From SCUB01 sp041918675 (GTDB lineage Bacteria > Pseudomonadota > Alphaproteobacteria > Rhizobiales > Xanthobacteraceae), in contig JAYRVF010000013.1 in NCBI GenBank assembly GCA_041918675.1, positions 113,625-177,624 of the forward strand: DNA of 64,000 nt. Reading direction: 5' to 3'. The notes below the pieces were generated by a model. It made no database searches. It saw only the letters and a list, made by a program, of their open reading frames with translations, and was not told the origin of the DNA. Made by a program: the position numbers and the translations under genes. Below are positions 46,654-54,530 of this stretch, piece by piece. Within the stretch, counting starts at the first letter, position 1. Every line of letters begins with the position of its first letter.

Positions 46654-47745
46654 TCAGGCGTAACGCTCCACCGACTTGATGCCGGCGATGCCGCCCGCGA
46701 CGATCCCCGCGAAGGTGATGTAGGAGCCGAGCGCGAGGGTCGAGGCGCCCGTCACCGCCTGGCCGAGCGTGCAGCCGAGCGCGACGACCCCGCCGATCCC
46801 CATCAGCGTCGCGCCGAACAGGTTGCGCACCGTGTCGCCGACGCCGGAGAACGTCGTCCAGTTGAAGCGGCCCATCCACTTGGCCATGATGAAACCGCCG
46901 ATCGCGGTTCCGAATACCGAGGTCACGCCGAAGTTCGGGATCGGCACGGCGGTATATCGCTGAACCCATTCGAGCAGGTCACCCGTCGGCCGCACGAAGG
47001 TCAGCGAAGTGGGCGGCAGGACGACGGCTGCGACTTCGTCATAGGCGAGCCCCGTCAGCGCCCAGCCGGCCGCCACGCAGCTGCCGAGCCCGAGCCCGGC
47101 GAAGATGTGGATCGGCGAGGTGCGGAAACTCCGGTCCTTGAAGCAATAGAACAGAACCGCGCCGACCACGACGATCGCGGCGATCATGGTGGCGCGCGAG
47201 GCCGGCAGGCCCGTCACGGAGGCGAGCATCGCGCCGAGGCCCTGATTGGCGATCTTGAAATTGCCGAGGCTGATCGACGTCGCGCCGGAAACGGCGGCGC
47301 GGATCGGCCCGAAGATGCCGCCGATCGTCGCATAGGCGGCGATGCCCATCACGATCAGCACGATGATAGAGCGCAGGTCGCCCGCGCCCGCGCGGATGAG
47401 ATTGCGGCTGGCGCACCCGCCGGTGAACGCCATGCCGAAACCGAACAGCGCCCCGCCCACCGCCGAGCCGACGATGTCGAGACTGGTTCCGAGATACATC
47501 GACTTCGACAGATCGACCACGCCGAAGGCTTGCAGCAACTGGGCTCCCACCGTCGCCGTGGCCGTCGTCAGGAGCCATGCCCGCCACCTCCGCTTGTCGC
47601 CGAAGGTCAGCATGTCGGAGAGCGATCCCATGGTGCAGTAGTTGGTCCGGCCGAAGATCATGCCGAACACGATCCCGATCACCAGCCCGCCGATGGCGAG
47701 CGAGACCTGGGGGTTTTCCGAAAGCACCGCCCGCAAACTATCCAT
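46654..47745 (-). CDS. soxT: YeeE/YedE sulfur-compound transporter (SoxT type)
   Basis: The 363-residue protein has about nine to ten membrane helices and duplicated YeeE/YedE halves. Conserved Cys motifs are GRTNYCTMGS, FTGGCASRNLIRAG and ALGCTLGQAVTG, as in thiosulfate importers (TsuA) and SoxT. It probably carries thiosulfate, sulfide or persulfide across the inner membrane. The ATG at 47745 has GGGAGG upstream. It follows soxYZ in the same direction, with its own likely promoter in the 150-base gap. Confidence 0.88.
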   Translation of the reverse strand: MDSLRAVLSENPQVSLAIGGLVIGIVFGMIFGRTNYCTMGSLSDMLTFGDKRRWRAWLLTTATATVGAQLLQAFGVVDLSKSMYLGTSLDIVGSAVGGALFGFGMAFTGGCASRNLIRAGAGDLRSIIVLIVMGIAAYATIGGIFGPIRAAVSGATSISLGNFKIANQGLGAMLASVTGLPASRATMIAAIVVVGAVLFYCFKDRSFRTSPIHIFAGLGLGSCVAAGWALTGLAYDEVAAVVLPPTSLTFVRPTGDLLEWVQRYTAVPIPNFGVTSVFGTAIGGFIMAKWMGRFNWTTFSGVGDTVRNLFGATLMGIGGVVALGCTLGQAVTGASTLALGSYITFAGIVAGGIAGIKSVERYA

Positions 47746-47777
47746 GTTGTGTGCCTCCCGACACGTCTATTGATTTT

Positions 47778-47806
47778 GTTATATCGATCTTGATCGAAAT
47801 TGATAA
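47778..47806 (-). promoter_or_regulatory. Promoter of soxT with palindrome in the spacer
   Basis: On the coding strand TTATCA (47806-47801), 17 bases, TATAAC (47783-47778). The spacer contains a perfect palindrome TCGATC-TT-GATCGA at 47784-47797, well placed for a repressor. Confidence 0.5.
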
Positions 47807-47865
47807 CGCCGTCAGCGGCGCGCCGCGAACCGAACGGGATCGCGGCGCGTTGCTATTCGTCCGCG

Positions 47866-47885
47866 CCGCCGTTGATCGACGGCGG
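47866..47885 (-). terminator. Weak stem-loop after soxZ
   Basis: CCGCCGT and ACGGCGG form a 7-bp stem with a 6-base loop, 10 bases after the soxZ stop. No T-run follows, so read-through to soxT is possible. Confidence 0.4.
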
Positions 47886-47895
47886 AGGTCCGCGC

Positions 47896-48222
47896 TCAAC
47901 CCTTGAGCGCGATCGACTCTTCGGCCTTCACCACCGTGCCGTCGTCGTCGACCCAACTGAAGGTGAACTTGCCGGCCTCGTCGATCCGCGTCCGGAACTC
48001 GATGAACGGATTGGCGGCCATGCCGGTTTCCATCTTGCAGGTAAACACCGGCTTGCCGTTGAACTCGGCCGTGAACTTGTTGATGATCTTGCGCGGGATC
48101 GTCTTGCCATCGGCTTCCTTGCGCTGCCCCGATTCCATCGGATGGGTGAACAGCGTCTTGACCTGGATGATCTCGCCTTTTTGCGCCTCTTTCGGCAGCC
48201 TGATGCGCGGTTTCTCGCTCAT
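47896..48222 (-). CDS. soxZ: SoxZ, thiosulfate-oxidation carrier partner
   Basis: The 108-residue product shows PRIRLPKEAQKGEIIQVKTLFTHPMESGQR, divided by the fold's first strands, and PRKIINKFTAEFNGKPVF, with CKMETGMAANPFIEF; all are SoxZ marks. It pairs with SoxY in the periplasm and is exported with it by Tat, since it has no signal of its own. It follows soxY after 13 bases with GGGAGGAAC before the ATG. Confidence 0.96.
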   Translation of the reverse strand: MSEKPRIRLPKEAQKGEIIQVKTLFTHPMESGQRKEADGKTIPRKIINKFTAEFNGKPVFTCKMETGMAANPFIEFRTRIDEAGKFTFSWVDDDGTVVKAEESIALKG

Positions 48223-48235
48223 GTTCGTTCCTCCC

Positions 48236-48682
48236 TCAGCAGCCGCCGATCGTGACCTTGACTTGCTTCTTCTCGACGAAAGTCGCGCCGTCGTTCATCT
48301 TGGCGACGACGACGACGTTTTGCGTCGTCGCGAGCCGGATGCGCACGGCCGCTTCCGCCTTGCCGGCGAGCGGGGTGAAGAGCAGAGTCGCGATCAGCGC
48401 GTTGGGATTGCCTTCCGAAACGACGATCACCTCGGAGACATAGGAGGCGTCGGTCATCGGGCTGTCGACGGTGAAGGTCAACGGAACGCTGGAGCCGTTT
48501 TCGGCGACATCCGGCAGTTCCAGCTTGATCTTGCCCGCGCCCGGAGCCTTGCCGCCGGTGAAACCTTCAATGACCTGGGCGGCGTTGTTCGGCGCCTGAG
48601 CCCGCGCGAGACTGGGCACGACCGCCGTCGCGGCTATCGCCGCCCCGACCGCCAGCGCTTCCCGCCGATTGATGTATTGCAT
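48236..48682 (-). CDS. soxY: SoxY, sulfur-carrier protein ending at GGC
   Basis: The 148-residue product has a Tat signal (NRREALAVGAAIAATAVV) ending at ARAQ, and a beta-sandwich domain. It ends in KVTIGGC, so the sulfur-binding Cys148 is the last residue. Most SoxY proteins end GGCGG. The stop codon follows the Cys codon directly (GGC GGC TGC TGA). SoxY carries thiosulfate-derived sulfur in the periplasm. AAGGAGG precedes the ATG. soxAX, soxB and soxCD are not in the window. Confidence 0.94.
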   Translation of the reverse strand: MQYINRREALAVGAAIAATAVVPSLARAQAPNNAAQVIEGFTGGKAPGAGKIKLELPDVAENGSSVPLTFTVDSPMTDASYVSEVIVVSEGNPNALIATLLFTPLAGKAEAAVRIRLATTQNVVVVAKMNDGATFVEKKQVKVTIGGC

Positions 48683-49204
48683 GGGATTCCTCCTTCCCTA
48701 CCCGATCAATCGCGCCGTCGGGCGACGACGCGCTGAAGCGTTCGTATGCGGGGCTCGCGCCCGCATTCATTGGTCAAGAACAGTCCCCTTGCCCGCGACG
48801 TTTCCGTCGCCCGGTCACGGCGATCGCCCGACCGAAAAGGCCGAACCGGTGAGGAACGATCCCCCGTGCGCGGCCTTTTTCGCGACCGATCCGGCGCTGG
48901 CGGAACCGAGCCCCGCTCGGCGATCCCCCAACGTCAGCCGACAACGCGATGCATTGAGACGAATTCTCATATATTCGTGTTTTACAATATAAGAAAATAT
49001 ATGGGCCGGCAACGGGAAGCTCACGCCATGTATTTCGCCGAGGTGACGGAGCAAACCATATGCAAACGACTTGCATTTTGGCGCGCCATCATTCTCCTGC
49101 CGACCTCGAGGAGCGATCACGGCTTTCGCGGGCGCCTCAGGTGGCTTCCGCTTCCGTATTGTTTATCAGGTGCTTATTATGATTCCGGGAGGAAACGCGC
49201 CGCC
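48683..49204. other. Divergent sox control region
   Basis: These 522 bases lie between soxYZ (left) and the thioredoxin-like gene (right). Bases 48,955-49,060 are AT-rich and hold an inverted repeat at 48959-48978. Longer rightward frames starting upstream of 49205 have no ribosome site and are not called. Confidence 0.5.
48959..48978. promoter_or_regulatory. Inverted repeat sharing an 11-mer with the dsr operator
   Basis: ACGAAT and ATTCGT are perfect 6-bp arms around an 8-base spacer. Its reverse strand includes CGAATATATGA (48977-48967), also present at 34197-34207 in the dsr operator. The arms here are GAAT-N8-ATTC, the reverse order of the dsr site. Confidence 0.45.
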
Positions 49205-49576
49205 ATGATCGCCCGTACCGTCGCCGTCGCCTTCGCTCTGCTGCTCGTCGCGGCCGACTTGGCCAGCGCGGCGGAACTCCTGATGTTCACGCGCAAGGGA
49301 TGCCCCTGGTGCGCGAAATTCGAGGCGGAAGTCGGCCGGATTTATCCCCAGACCGACGAAGGCCGCCTGGCGCCGCTGCGCCGGATCGACATCGACGCGC
49401 CCTCGCCCGCCGACCTCAAGGGCGTTCCAGCCGACCGCCTGACCCCGACCTTCGTCCTCGTCGACAAGGGCCGGGAGATCGGCCGCATCCGCGGCTATGC
49501 CGGTCAGGACTTCTTCTTCGGACAGCTCCAGCGGCTGATGCGGGAACTTCCGAGCGGCGACGGCACGCGCGGATAG
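49205..49576 (+). CDS. Periplasmic thioredoxin-like protein, possibly SoxS
   Basis: The 123-residue product has a signal peptide ending at ASAAE and a thioredoxin fold with the redox pair Cys33-Pro-Trp-Cys36 (KGCPWCAKF) and a cis-Pro segment (RLTPTFVLVDKG). SoxS of Paracoccus is a periplasmic thioredoxin that keeps SoxY reduced. The divergent position by soxYZ supports that role, but the motif is not proof. GGGAGGAAAC lies before the ATG. Confidence 0.78.
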   Translation: MIARTVAVAFALLLVAADLASAAELLMFTRKGCPWCAKFEAEVGRIYPQTDEGRLAPLRRIDIDAPSPADLKGVPADRLTPTFVLVDKGREIGRIRGYAGQDFFFGQLQRLMRELPSGDGTRG

Positions 49577-49610
49577 ACGCGAGCACATCCTTGATCCGGC
49601 GGACGCACCA

Positions 49611-50468
49611 TCACGCGCCGGGCGCGTCGGCGTTGGGAAAAAAGAGCTGCTCGCCATTGACGCGGAAGGACGCGATGGCGGCCTGCCCTTCCGGCGACAC
49701 CAGCCAGTCGATAAAGGCCCGCCCCTTCGCCGTCTTGACGTGGGGATGCTTCGACGGGTTGACGAGAATGACGCCGTATTGATTGAACAGTCGCTTGTCG
49801 CCTTCGACCGCGATCGACAGGTCGCCCTTGTTCTTGAACGCGATCCAGGTGGCGCGATCGGACAGCACATAGCCGCCCGACGCCGTCGCCGCGTTGAGCG
49901 CGGCGCCCATGCCCTGCCCGATGTCGCGATACCAGGGTCCCTTGGCGGCGGCGATGTCGATGCCGGCCTGCTTCCATAGCGCGAGCTCGGCGCTATGGGT
50001 GCCGGAACGGTCGCCGCGCGAGATGAACACGGCCGCCTTGTCGCGGATCGCGCGCAGGGCCGCGGCGATGTCCTTGCTCCCGCGCACGCCGGCCGGATCG
50101 TTCGCCGGACCGATCAGGACGAAATCATTGTACATCACCGGGTGGCGCTTGACCCCGAAGCCGTCGGCGACGAACGCTTCTTCCTGGGCGCGCGCGTGAA
50201 CGAAGACGACATCGGCGTCGCCCCGCCGTCCGGTATCGAGCGCCTGGCCGGTGCCCTGCGCGATCACGCGCACCTCGATGCCAGACTTCGCCTTGAACAG
50301 CGGCAGGATGTGGCCGAAAAGCCCGGAATCCTGCGTCGACGTCGTCGAGGCGACGAGCAGGGTGTTGTCGTCGGCGCGCGCCGCGCCTCGGCTTTCCATG
50401 GCATCCGCGATCGCCAGACAGCCAAGCATCGCGGCGGCGGCGGCGAGACCAGAGCGGGCGAGCTTCAT
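49611..50468 (-). CDS. tupA: Tungstate ABC transporter, substrate-binding protein
   Basis: The 285-residue product has a signal peptide (to about residue 32, ending at AARAD). The mature start VASTTSTQDSGLFGHILP carries the TTSTxDSG motif of TupA. It also shows ISRGDRSGTHSAELALWKQAGID and YVLSDRATW. TupA proteins bind tungstate, often better than molybdate. It is the last gene of the leftward tupB-tupC-tupA set. Confidence 0.9.
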   Translation of the reverse strand: MKLARSGLAAAAAMLGCLAIADAMESRGAARADDNTLLVASTTSTQDSGLFGHILPLFKAKSGIEVRVIAQGTGQALDTGRRGDADVVFVHARAQEEAFVADGFGVKRHPVMYNDFVLIGPANDPAGVRGSKDIAAALRAIRDKAAVFISRGDRSGTHSAELALWKQAGIDIAAAKGPWYRDIGQGMGAALNAATASGGYVLSDRATWIAFKNKGDLSIAVEGDKRLFNQYGVILVNPSKHPHVKTAKGRAFIDWLVSPEGQAAIASFRVNGEQLFFPNADAPGA

Positions 50469-50528
50469 ATCAACATTCCTTTCATGGCTTGCCGCTCACG
50501 CGGCTGTCGCGGTCGACGCACCGTCGCC

Positions 50529-51251
50529 TCAAGCCAGCAACTCGCCGACGACGAAGCGACGCGCCGCATCCGTGCGAGGGGCCTGAAAGAAGCTCTCGGC
50601 GGCGCCCGCCTCGATCATCCGGCCCCGATGCAAAAAGATGATGTCGCCGGCGAGCCGACGCGCCTGCGCGAGATCCTGGGTCGCGAGAATGATCTTGACG
50701 CCGCGCGCCGCCGTCGCGGCGATGAGATGCTCCACCATCTTGGTCGCGGCGGGATCGAGGTTGGCGGTCGGCTCGTCGAGCAGAAGCGTCGCCGGATCGC
50801 GCGCGAGCGCGCGCGCGATCGCGAGGCGCTGGCGTTCGCCGCCGGACAAACCGCGCGCCGGCCGCCGCGCCTTGTCGGCGAGCCCGACAAGCGCCAGGAG
50901 TTCGTCGACGCGCGCGGCCCGGCGCATGCGGGGAACGCCGGCAACGGCCGCCGCGAAGCGCAGATTGGCCGCCGCGCTCCGCATCATCATGACCGGATTC
51001 TGAAAAACGACGGCGGTGCGCTCCCGACCGGGCGCGTCGGCTTCGCCCCAGGAAATTCGTCCGCGCTCGGGAAAGATCAGGCCCGCGATCAGGCGCAGCA
51101 CGGTCGACTTGCCCGCCCCGTTCGGTCCGAGCAGGACGGTCGGCGCGCCCGGCGATATCGCGAACGACACCGCGTCGAGAATCGGCGTCTCGCCGGCGCG
51201 AAAGTCGACCCGGTCGAACACGATCGCCTGATTTTCGGATGGCGCGCGCAT
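50529..51251 (-). CDS. tupC: Tungstate ABC transporter, ATPase
   Basis: The 240-residue ATPase has Walker A LLGPNGAGKST, the Q-loop VFQNPVMM, the signature LSGGERQRLAIARAL and Walker B TLLLDEPTANLD. It energises uptake by TupB. The ATG at 51251 lies three bases after the tupB stop, so the genes are coupled. Confidence 0.9.
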   Translation of the reverse strand: MRAPSENQAIVFDRVDFRAGETPILDAVSFAISPGAPTVLLGPNGAGKSTVLRLIAGLIFPERGRISWGEADAPGRERTAVVFQNPVMMMRSAAANLRFAAAVAGVPRMRRAARVDELLALVGLADKARRPARGLSGGERQRLAIARALARDPATLLLDEPTANLDPAATKMVEHLIAATAARGVKIILATQDLAQARRLAGDIIFLHRGRMIEAGAAESFFQAPRTDAARRFVVGELLA

Positions 51252-51254
51252 GGC

Positions 51255-51950
51255 CTACATTCCGCCCCTGTTCTCCGCGACCCGCCGGATCGTCCAGGCG
51301 AGCGCGTTGACCAATGTGACGATCGCGATCAGCACGAGCCCGAGCCCGATCGCGAGGGGCAGGTCGCCCTTGGATGTTTCGAGCGCGATGGCGGTCGTCA
51401 TGGTGCGGGTGAAGCCCTCGATATTGCCGCCCACGATCATGACCGCGCCGACCTCGGCGGCGGCGCGGCCGAATCCGGCGAGCACCGCCGTGACGAGACT
51501 AAAGCGCGCGTCGTAAATCAGCGCGGCGACGCGTCGGACCGGCCCGACATTCATCGCGGAAAATTCGTCGCGATAGTCGCGCCAGAGATCGTCGATCGTC
51601 TGCCGCGCCAGCGCGGCGATGATCGGCGCGACCAGGATGGCCTGCGCGATCACCATCGCCTTCGGCGTGAAAAGGAGACCGAACGAGCCGAGCGGACCGG
51701 CCCGGCTCAACATCAGATAGACGACGAGGCCGACGACCACGGGCGGCAGGCCCATCATCGCGTTGAGGATGACGATCACCGCCTCGCGGCCGGGAAAGCG
51801 GCTGAGCGCGATCAGCGTGCCGAGCGGAACACCAAAACCCGTCGCCAGCGCGACCGCGGCGAGCGTCACCCGCAGCGACACCGTGATCACGCCGTAGAGT
51901 TCGGGATCGCCCGCCAGAATGAGACCGAGCGCGGTCGCGCCATCATGCAT
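51255..51950 (-). CDS. tupB: Tungstate ABC transporter, permease
   Basis: The 231-residue protein has five to six membrane helices and the ABC-permease loop with GRAAAEVGAVMIVGGNIEG, close to the EAA motif of TupB/ModB-type permeases. The ATG at 51950 (MHDGATALGLILAGD) is preferred over longer frames because the first helix follows at the usual distance. It is the first gene of the set, divergent from the thiamine-diphosphate enzyme. Confidence 0.9.
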   Translation of the reverse strand: MHDGATALGLILAGDPELYGVITVSLRVTLAAVALATGFGVPLGTLIALSRFPGREAVIVILNAMMGLPPVVVGLVVYLMLSRAGPLGSFGLLFTPKAMVIAQAILVAPIIAALARQTIDDLWRDYRDEFSAMNVGPVRRVAALIYDARFSLVTAVLAGFGRAAAEVGAVMIVGGNIEGFTRTMTTAIALETSKGDLPLAIGLGLVLIAIVTLVNALAWTIRRVAENRGGM

Positions 51951-52273
51951 GCGTGAAATATTCCGAAATTCCGTTCGCCGCGACGCGGGCAGCCGAATAC
52001 CCTCGCGCCGCTCCGCGCTTTCGCGCAATCTGCCAGACCTTGCGTCGCGGCGCCATGCGGCGGATGCAGCCGCCCCTCTCGCGCATCGCGGACATGCGGC
52101 GCGGCATATCGCCCTTCCCCCGGACCCTGACCCGGCGTAAAGACAAGTGCTCTCGACCTCGTCTTGCCGTTAACTCCGGTCTTGCCGGATGGCTGGTCGC
52201 TTTTCCCGCATCTTGGCGTGTGCTTTGCCGTGTATGCTTTCCTATCCCTTCTCCGGCGCATGAGCCGGTCGCC
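51951..52273. other. Divergent intergenic region, no gene seen
   Basis: These 323 bases separate tupB (left) from the thiamine-diphosphate enzyme (right). Short frames are open but have no ribosome site or family look. No clear ModE/TunR box or terminator was recognised. Confidence 0.4.
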
Positions 52274-53950
52274 ATGACGCGCGCGGCCACCTTGCCGCGA
52301 ACGGGCGGCCGCATTCTGATCGACCAGCTTCGGCTGCATGGCGCGAGCGTCATTTTCGGCGTTCCGGGCGAAAGCTATCTGGCCGCGCTTGACGCGCTCC
52401 ACGACGCGCCGGAGATGCGCTTCATCGTCTGCCGTCACGAGGCCAGCGCCGCCCACATGGCCGAAGCCCATGGCAAGCTCACCGGCCGTCCCGGCATCTG
52501 CTTCGTCACGCGCGGTCCCGGCGCGGCGCATGCGAGCATCGGTTGCCATACCGCGTTTCAGGATTCGACGCCGATGATCCTGCTTGTCGGCCAGGTCGCT
52601 CGGGGAATGCGCGGGCGCGAGGCGTTCCAGGAGATCGACGTCGCGCGCATGTTCGACCCCTTGGTGAAATGGGCCGCCGAAGTCGACGACGCCGCGCGCC
52701 TTCCCGAATTCGTGTCGCGCGCGTTCGCGACCGCGATGTCGGGCCGCCCCGGACCCGTCGTGCTGTCGCTGCCCGAGGACATGCTGCGCGAGACCGCGTC
52801 GGTTCAGGATCCCGCGCCCGCGACGCCAGCCTATCCCGCGCCCGGCGAGCACGATCTCGCCACCTTCGCGGCGATGCTGCGCGAGGCCGAACGGCCGCTC
52901 CTGCTCGTCGGCGGCGGCACATGGTCGGCGCGCGCGGCCGACGACATCGCCGCCTTCGCCGCGGCCCATCATCTGCCGGTCGCCGCGTCATTCCGCTGTC
53001 AGGACTTCATCGACAATGAATCGCCGAATTATGTCGGCCATGTCGGGATAGGCGTCGACGGGCGCCTGGCGGATCGCGTGCGCCAATGCGATCTCCTCGT
53101 CGCCATCGGCGCGCGACTCGGCGAGGCGACGACCAGCGGCTACACGCTGCTCGTCCCGCCCCGGCCGGCGCGCAAGTTCGTTCACGTTTTTCCCGACCCG
53201 GCGGAGCTCGGGCGCGTCTATCAACCCGATCTTCCGATCGCGGCGAGAAGCGACGCCTTTCTTGCCGCGGCGCGCGACCTGCCGCCGATCGCCGATCCGC
53301 CCTGGCGGGACTGGCTCGCGGCCGCGCGCGCGGACTATCTCGCCTCGCTCGTTCCGCCCGCCTGCGCCGACGCCGTCGACCTCGGCCGTGTCGTGCGCGC
53401 CGCGCGCGATATCCTGCCGGAGGACGCCATCGTCGCCAACGGGGCCGGCAATTTCGCCGCGTGGCTGCACCGCTATTTCCGCTACCGCCGCTATCGTGGA
53501 CAGGTCGCGCCGACCAACGGCGCCATGGGTTACGGCGTGCCGGCCGCGATCGCCTCGTCGATCGCCGCGCCGGCGCGGCGCGTGGTCGCCTTCTGCGGCG
53601 ACGGCGACTTCATGATGTGCGCGCAGGAATTGGCCACCGCGCGTCAGTACCGACTGCCCGTGGTCCTGATCGTGGTCAACAACGGCGTTTTCGGCACCAT
53701 TCGCATGCACCAGGAGCGCGCCTATCCGGGGCGGGTCATCGCGACCGACCTCGTCAATCCGGATTTTGCCGCGCTGGCGGCGGCCCATGGCCTGTTCGCC
53801 CGCAAGGTGACGACGACGGAGGCCTTCGCCCCGGCGCTCACCGAAGCGCTTGGCTGCGGCGAACCGGCGCTCATCGAGGTGATCACCAATCCCGACACGC
53901 TGCTGCCCGGCGTGACCGTCGCCGGTTTGCGCGCGCTGTCGCGATCGTGA
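52274..53950 (+). CDS. Thiamine-diphosphate enzyme, acetolactate-synthase-like
   Basis: The 558-residue product has the three domains of this family. The N-terminal part has FGVPGESYLAALDAL and the catalytic Glu in CRHEASAAHMAEAHG. The central part has the LVGGGTWSARAADDIAAFA fold. The cofactor motif is GDGDFMMCAQELATA to VNNGVFGTI. Acetolactate synthase, sulfoacetaldehyde acetyltransferase, benzoylformate decarboxylase and others share these marks, and I cannot tell them apart. No small regulatory subunit or partner lies nearby. The ATG at 52274 gives the normal family entry. Confidence 0.85.
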   Translation: MTRAATLPRTGGRILIDQLRLHGASVIFGVPGESYLAALDALHDAPEMRFIVCRHEASAAHMAEAHGKLTGRPGICFVTRGPGAAHASIGCHTAFQDSTPMILLVGQVARGMRGREAFQEIDVARMFDPLVKWAAEVDDAARLPEFVSRAFATAMSGRPGPVVLSLPEDMLRETASVQDPAPATPAYPAPGEHDLATFAAMLREAERPLLLVGGGTWSARAADDIAAFAAAHHLPVAASFRCQDFIDNESPNYVGHVGIGVDGRLADRVRQCDLLVAIGARLGEATTSGYTLLVPPRPARKFVHVFPDPAELGRVYQPDLPIAARSDAFLAAARDLPPIADPPWRDWLAAARADYLASLVPPACADAVDLGRVVRAARDILPEDAIVANGAGNFAAWLHRYFRYRRYRGQVAPTNGAMGYGVPAAIASSIAAPARRVVAFCGDGDFMMCAQELATARQYRLPVVLIVVNNGVFGTIRMHQERAYPGRVIATDLVNPDFAALAAAHGLFARKVTTTEAFAPALTEALGCGEPALIEVITNPDTLLPGVTVAGLRALSRS

Positions 53951-54057
53951 AGCGCGCGGACGGCGCGGAAAATGAATTCACCGCGTCGCGGCGATATGAT
54001 TAGATTCGAGAGGACCCGGTTCGAGAGAACCGGAATTTGGAAATGAGGAGCCGTTCA

Positions 54058-54327
54058 ATGCGCCGGATACATGCCTTGCTTCTAGCCCTCGCGACGAGCG
54101 TCGCGGGCGTGAGCGCCCTGCCGACGGCGAGCCACGCCGATCCCTACCGCTGGTGCGCGATCTATGGTCTTTTCGAAGGCAGCGCCGAGAATTGCTATTT
54201 CATGACCATCGAGCAGTGCCGGGCGGCGGTCAGCGGGGTCGGCGGTTTCTGCCGTCCCAATCTGTTCTATGACGGACGGCCCGAGGGCAGCGGCGTCCAA
54301 TACGAGCGCAAGAAGAAGCGCCGCTAG
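54058..54327 (+). CDS. DUF3551 exported protein
   Basis: The 89-residue product has a signal peptide ending at SHAD and four Cys (WCAIY, NCYFMTIEQC, GFCRPN), typical of the small DUF3551 family common in Bradyrhizobium relatives. The ATG at 54058 is preferred because GAGGAG lies seven bases before it; ATG 54043 is an alternative. Its role is unknown. A palindromic repeat begins at its stop codon. Confidence 0.85.
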   Translation: MRRIHALLLALATSVAGVSALPTASHADPYRWCAIYGLFEGSAENCYFMTIEQCRAAVSGVGGFCRPNLFYDGRPEGSGVQYERKKKRR

Positions 54328-54328
54328 A

Positions 54329-54427
54329 GCAAATCCGGCGAAAGTGGATAACACCTTCGCGACCGGGATTTGCGCAAGGCCTTGAATATGGAGCATTCCA
54401 TTACGGCGAGACGCATCGGTCTCGCCG
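54329..54427. repeat. Composite palindromic intergenic repeat
   Basis: Two inverted repeats lie together. GCAAATCC (54329-54336) pairs with GGATTTGC (54366-54373), enclosing CGAAAGTG/CACCTTCG. CGGCGAGAC and GTCTCGCCG (54404-54427) form a perfect 9-bp stem. The GCAAATCC form with AAAGTGGA resembles repeats I recall in Rhizobiales genomes. It may also end transcription of the DUF3551 gene. Confidence 0.6.
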
Positions 54428-54530
54428 AAAGACCATTTGAGGGCCGCACGGCGCGATGCGCGCGCCGCTTCATCTCGCGAGCCGCGGGCGCCGATCGCCG
54501 GATGGCGAATTCGGAAATTCGCGATCCGTA

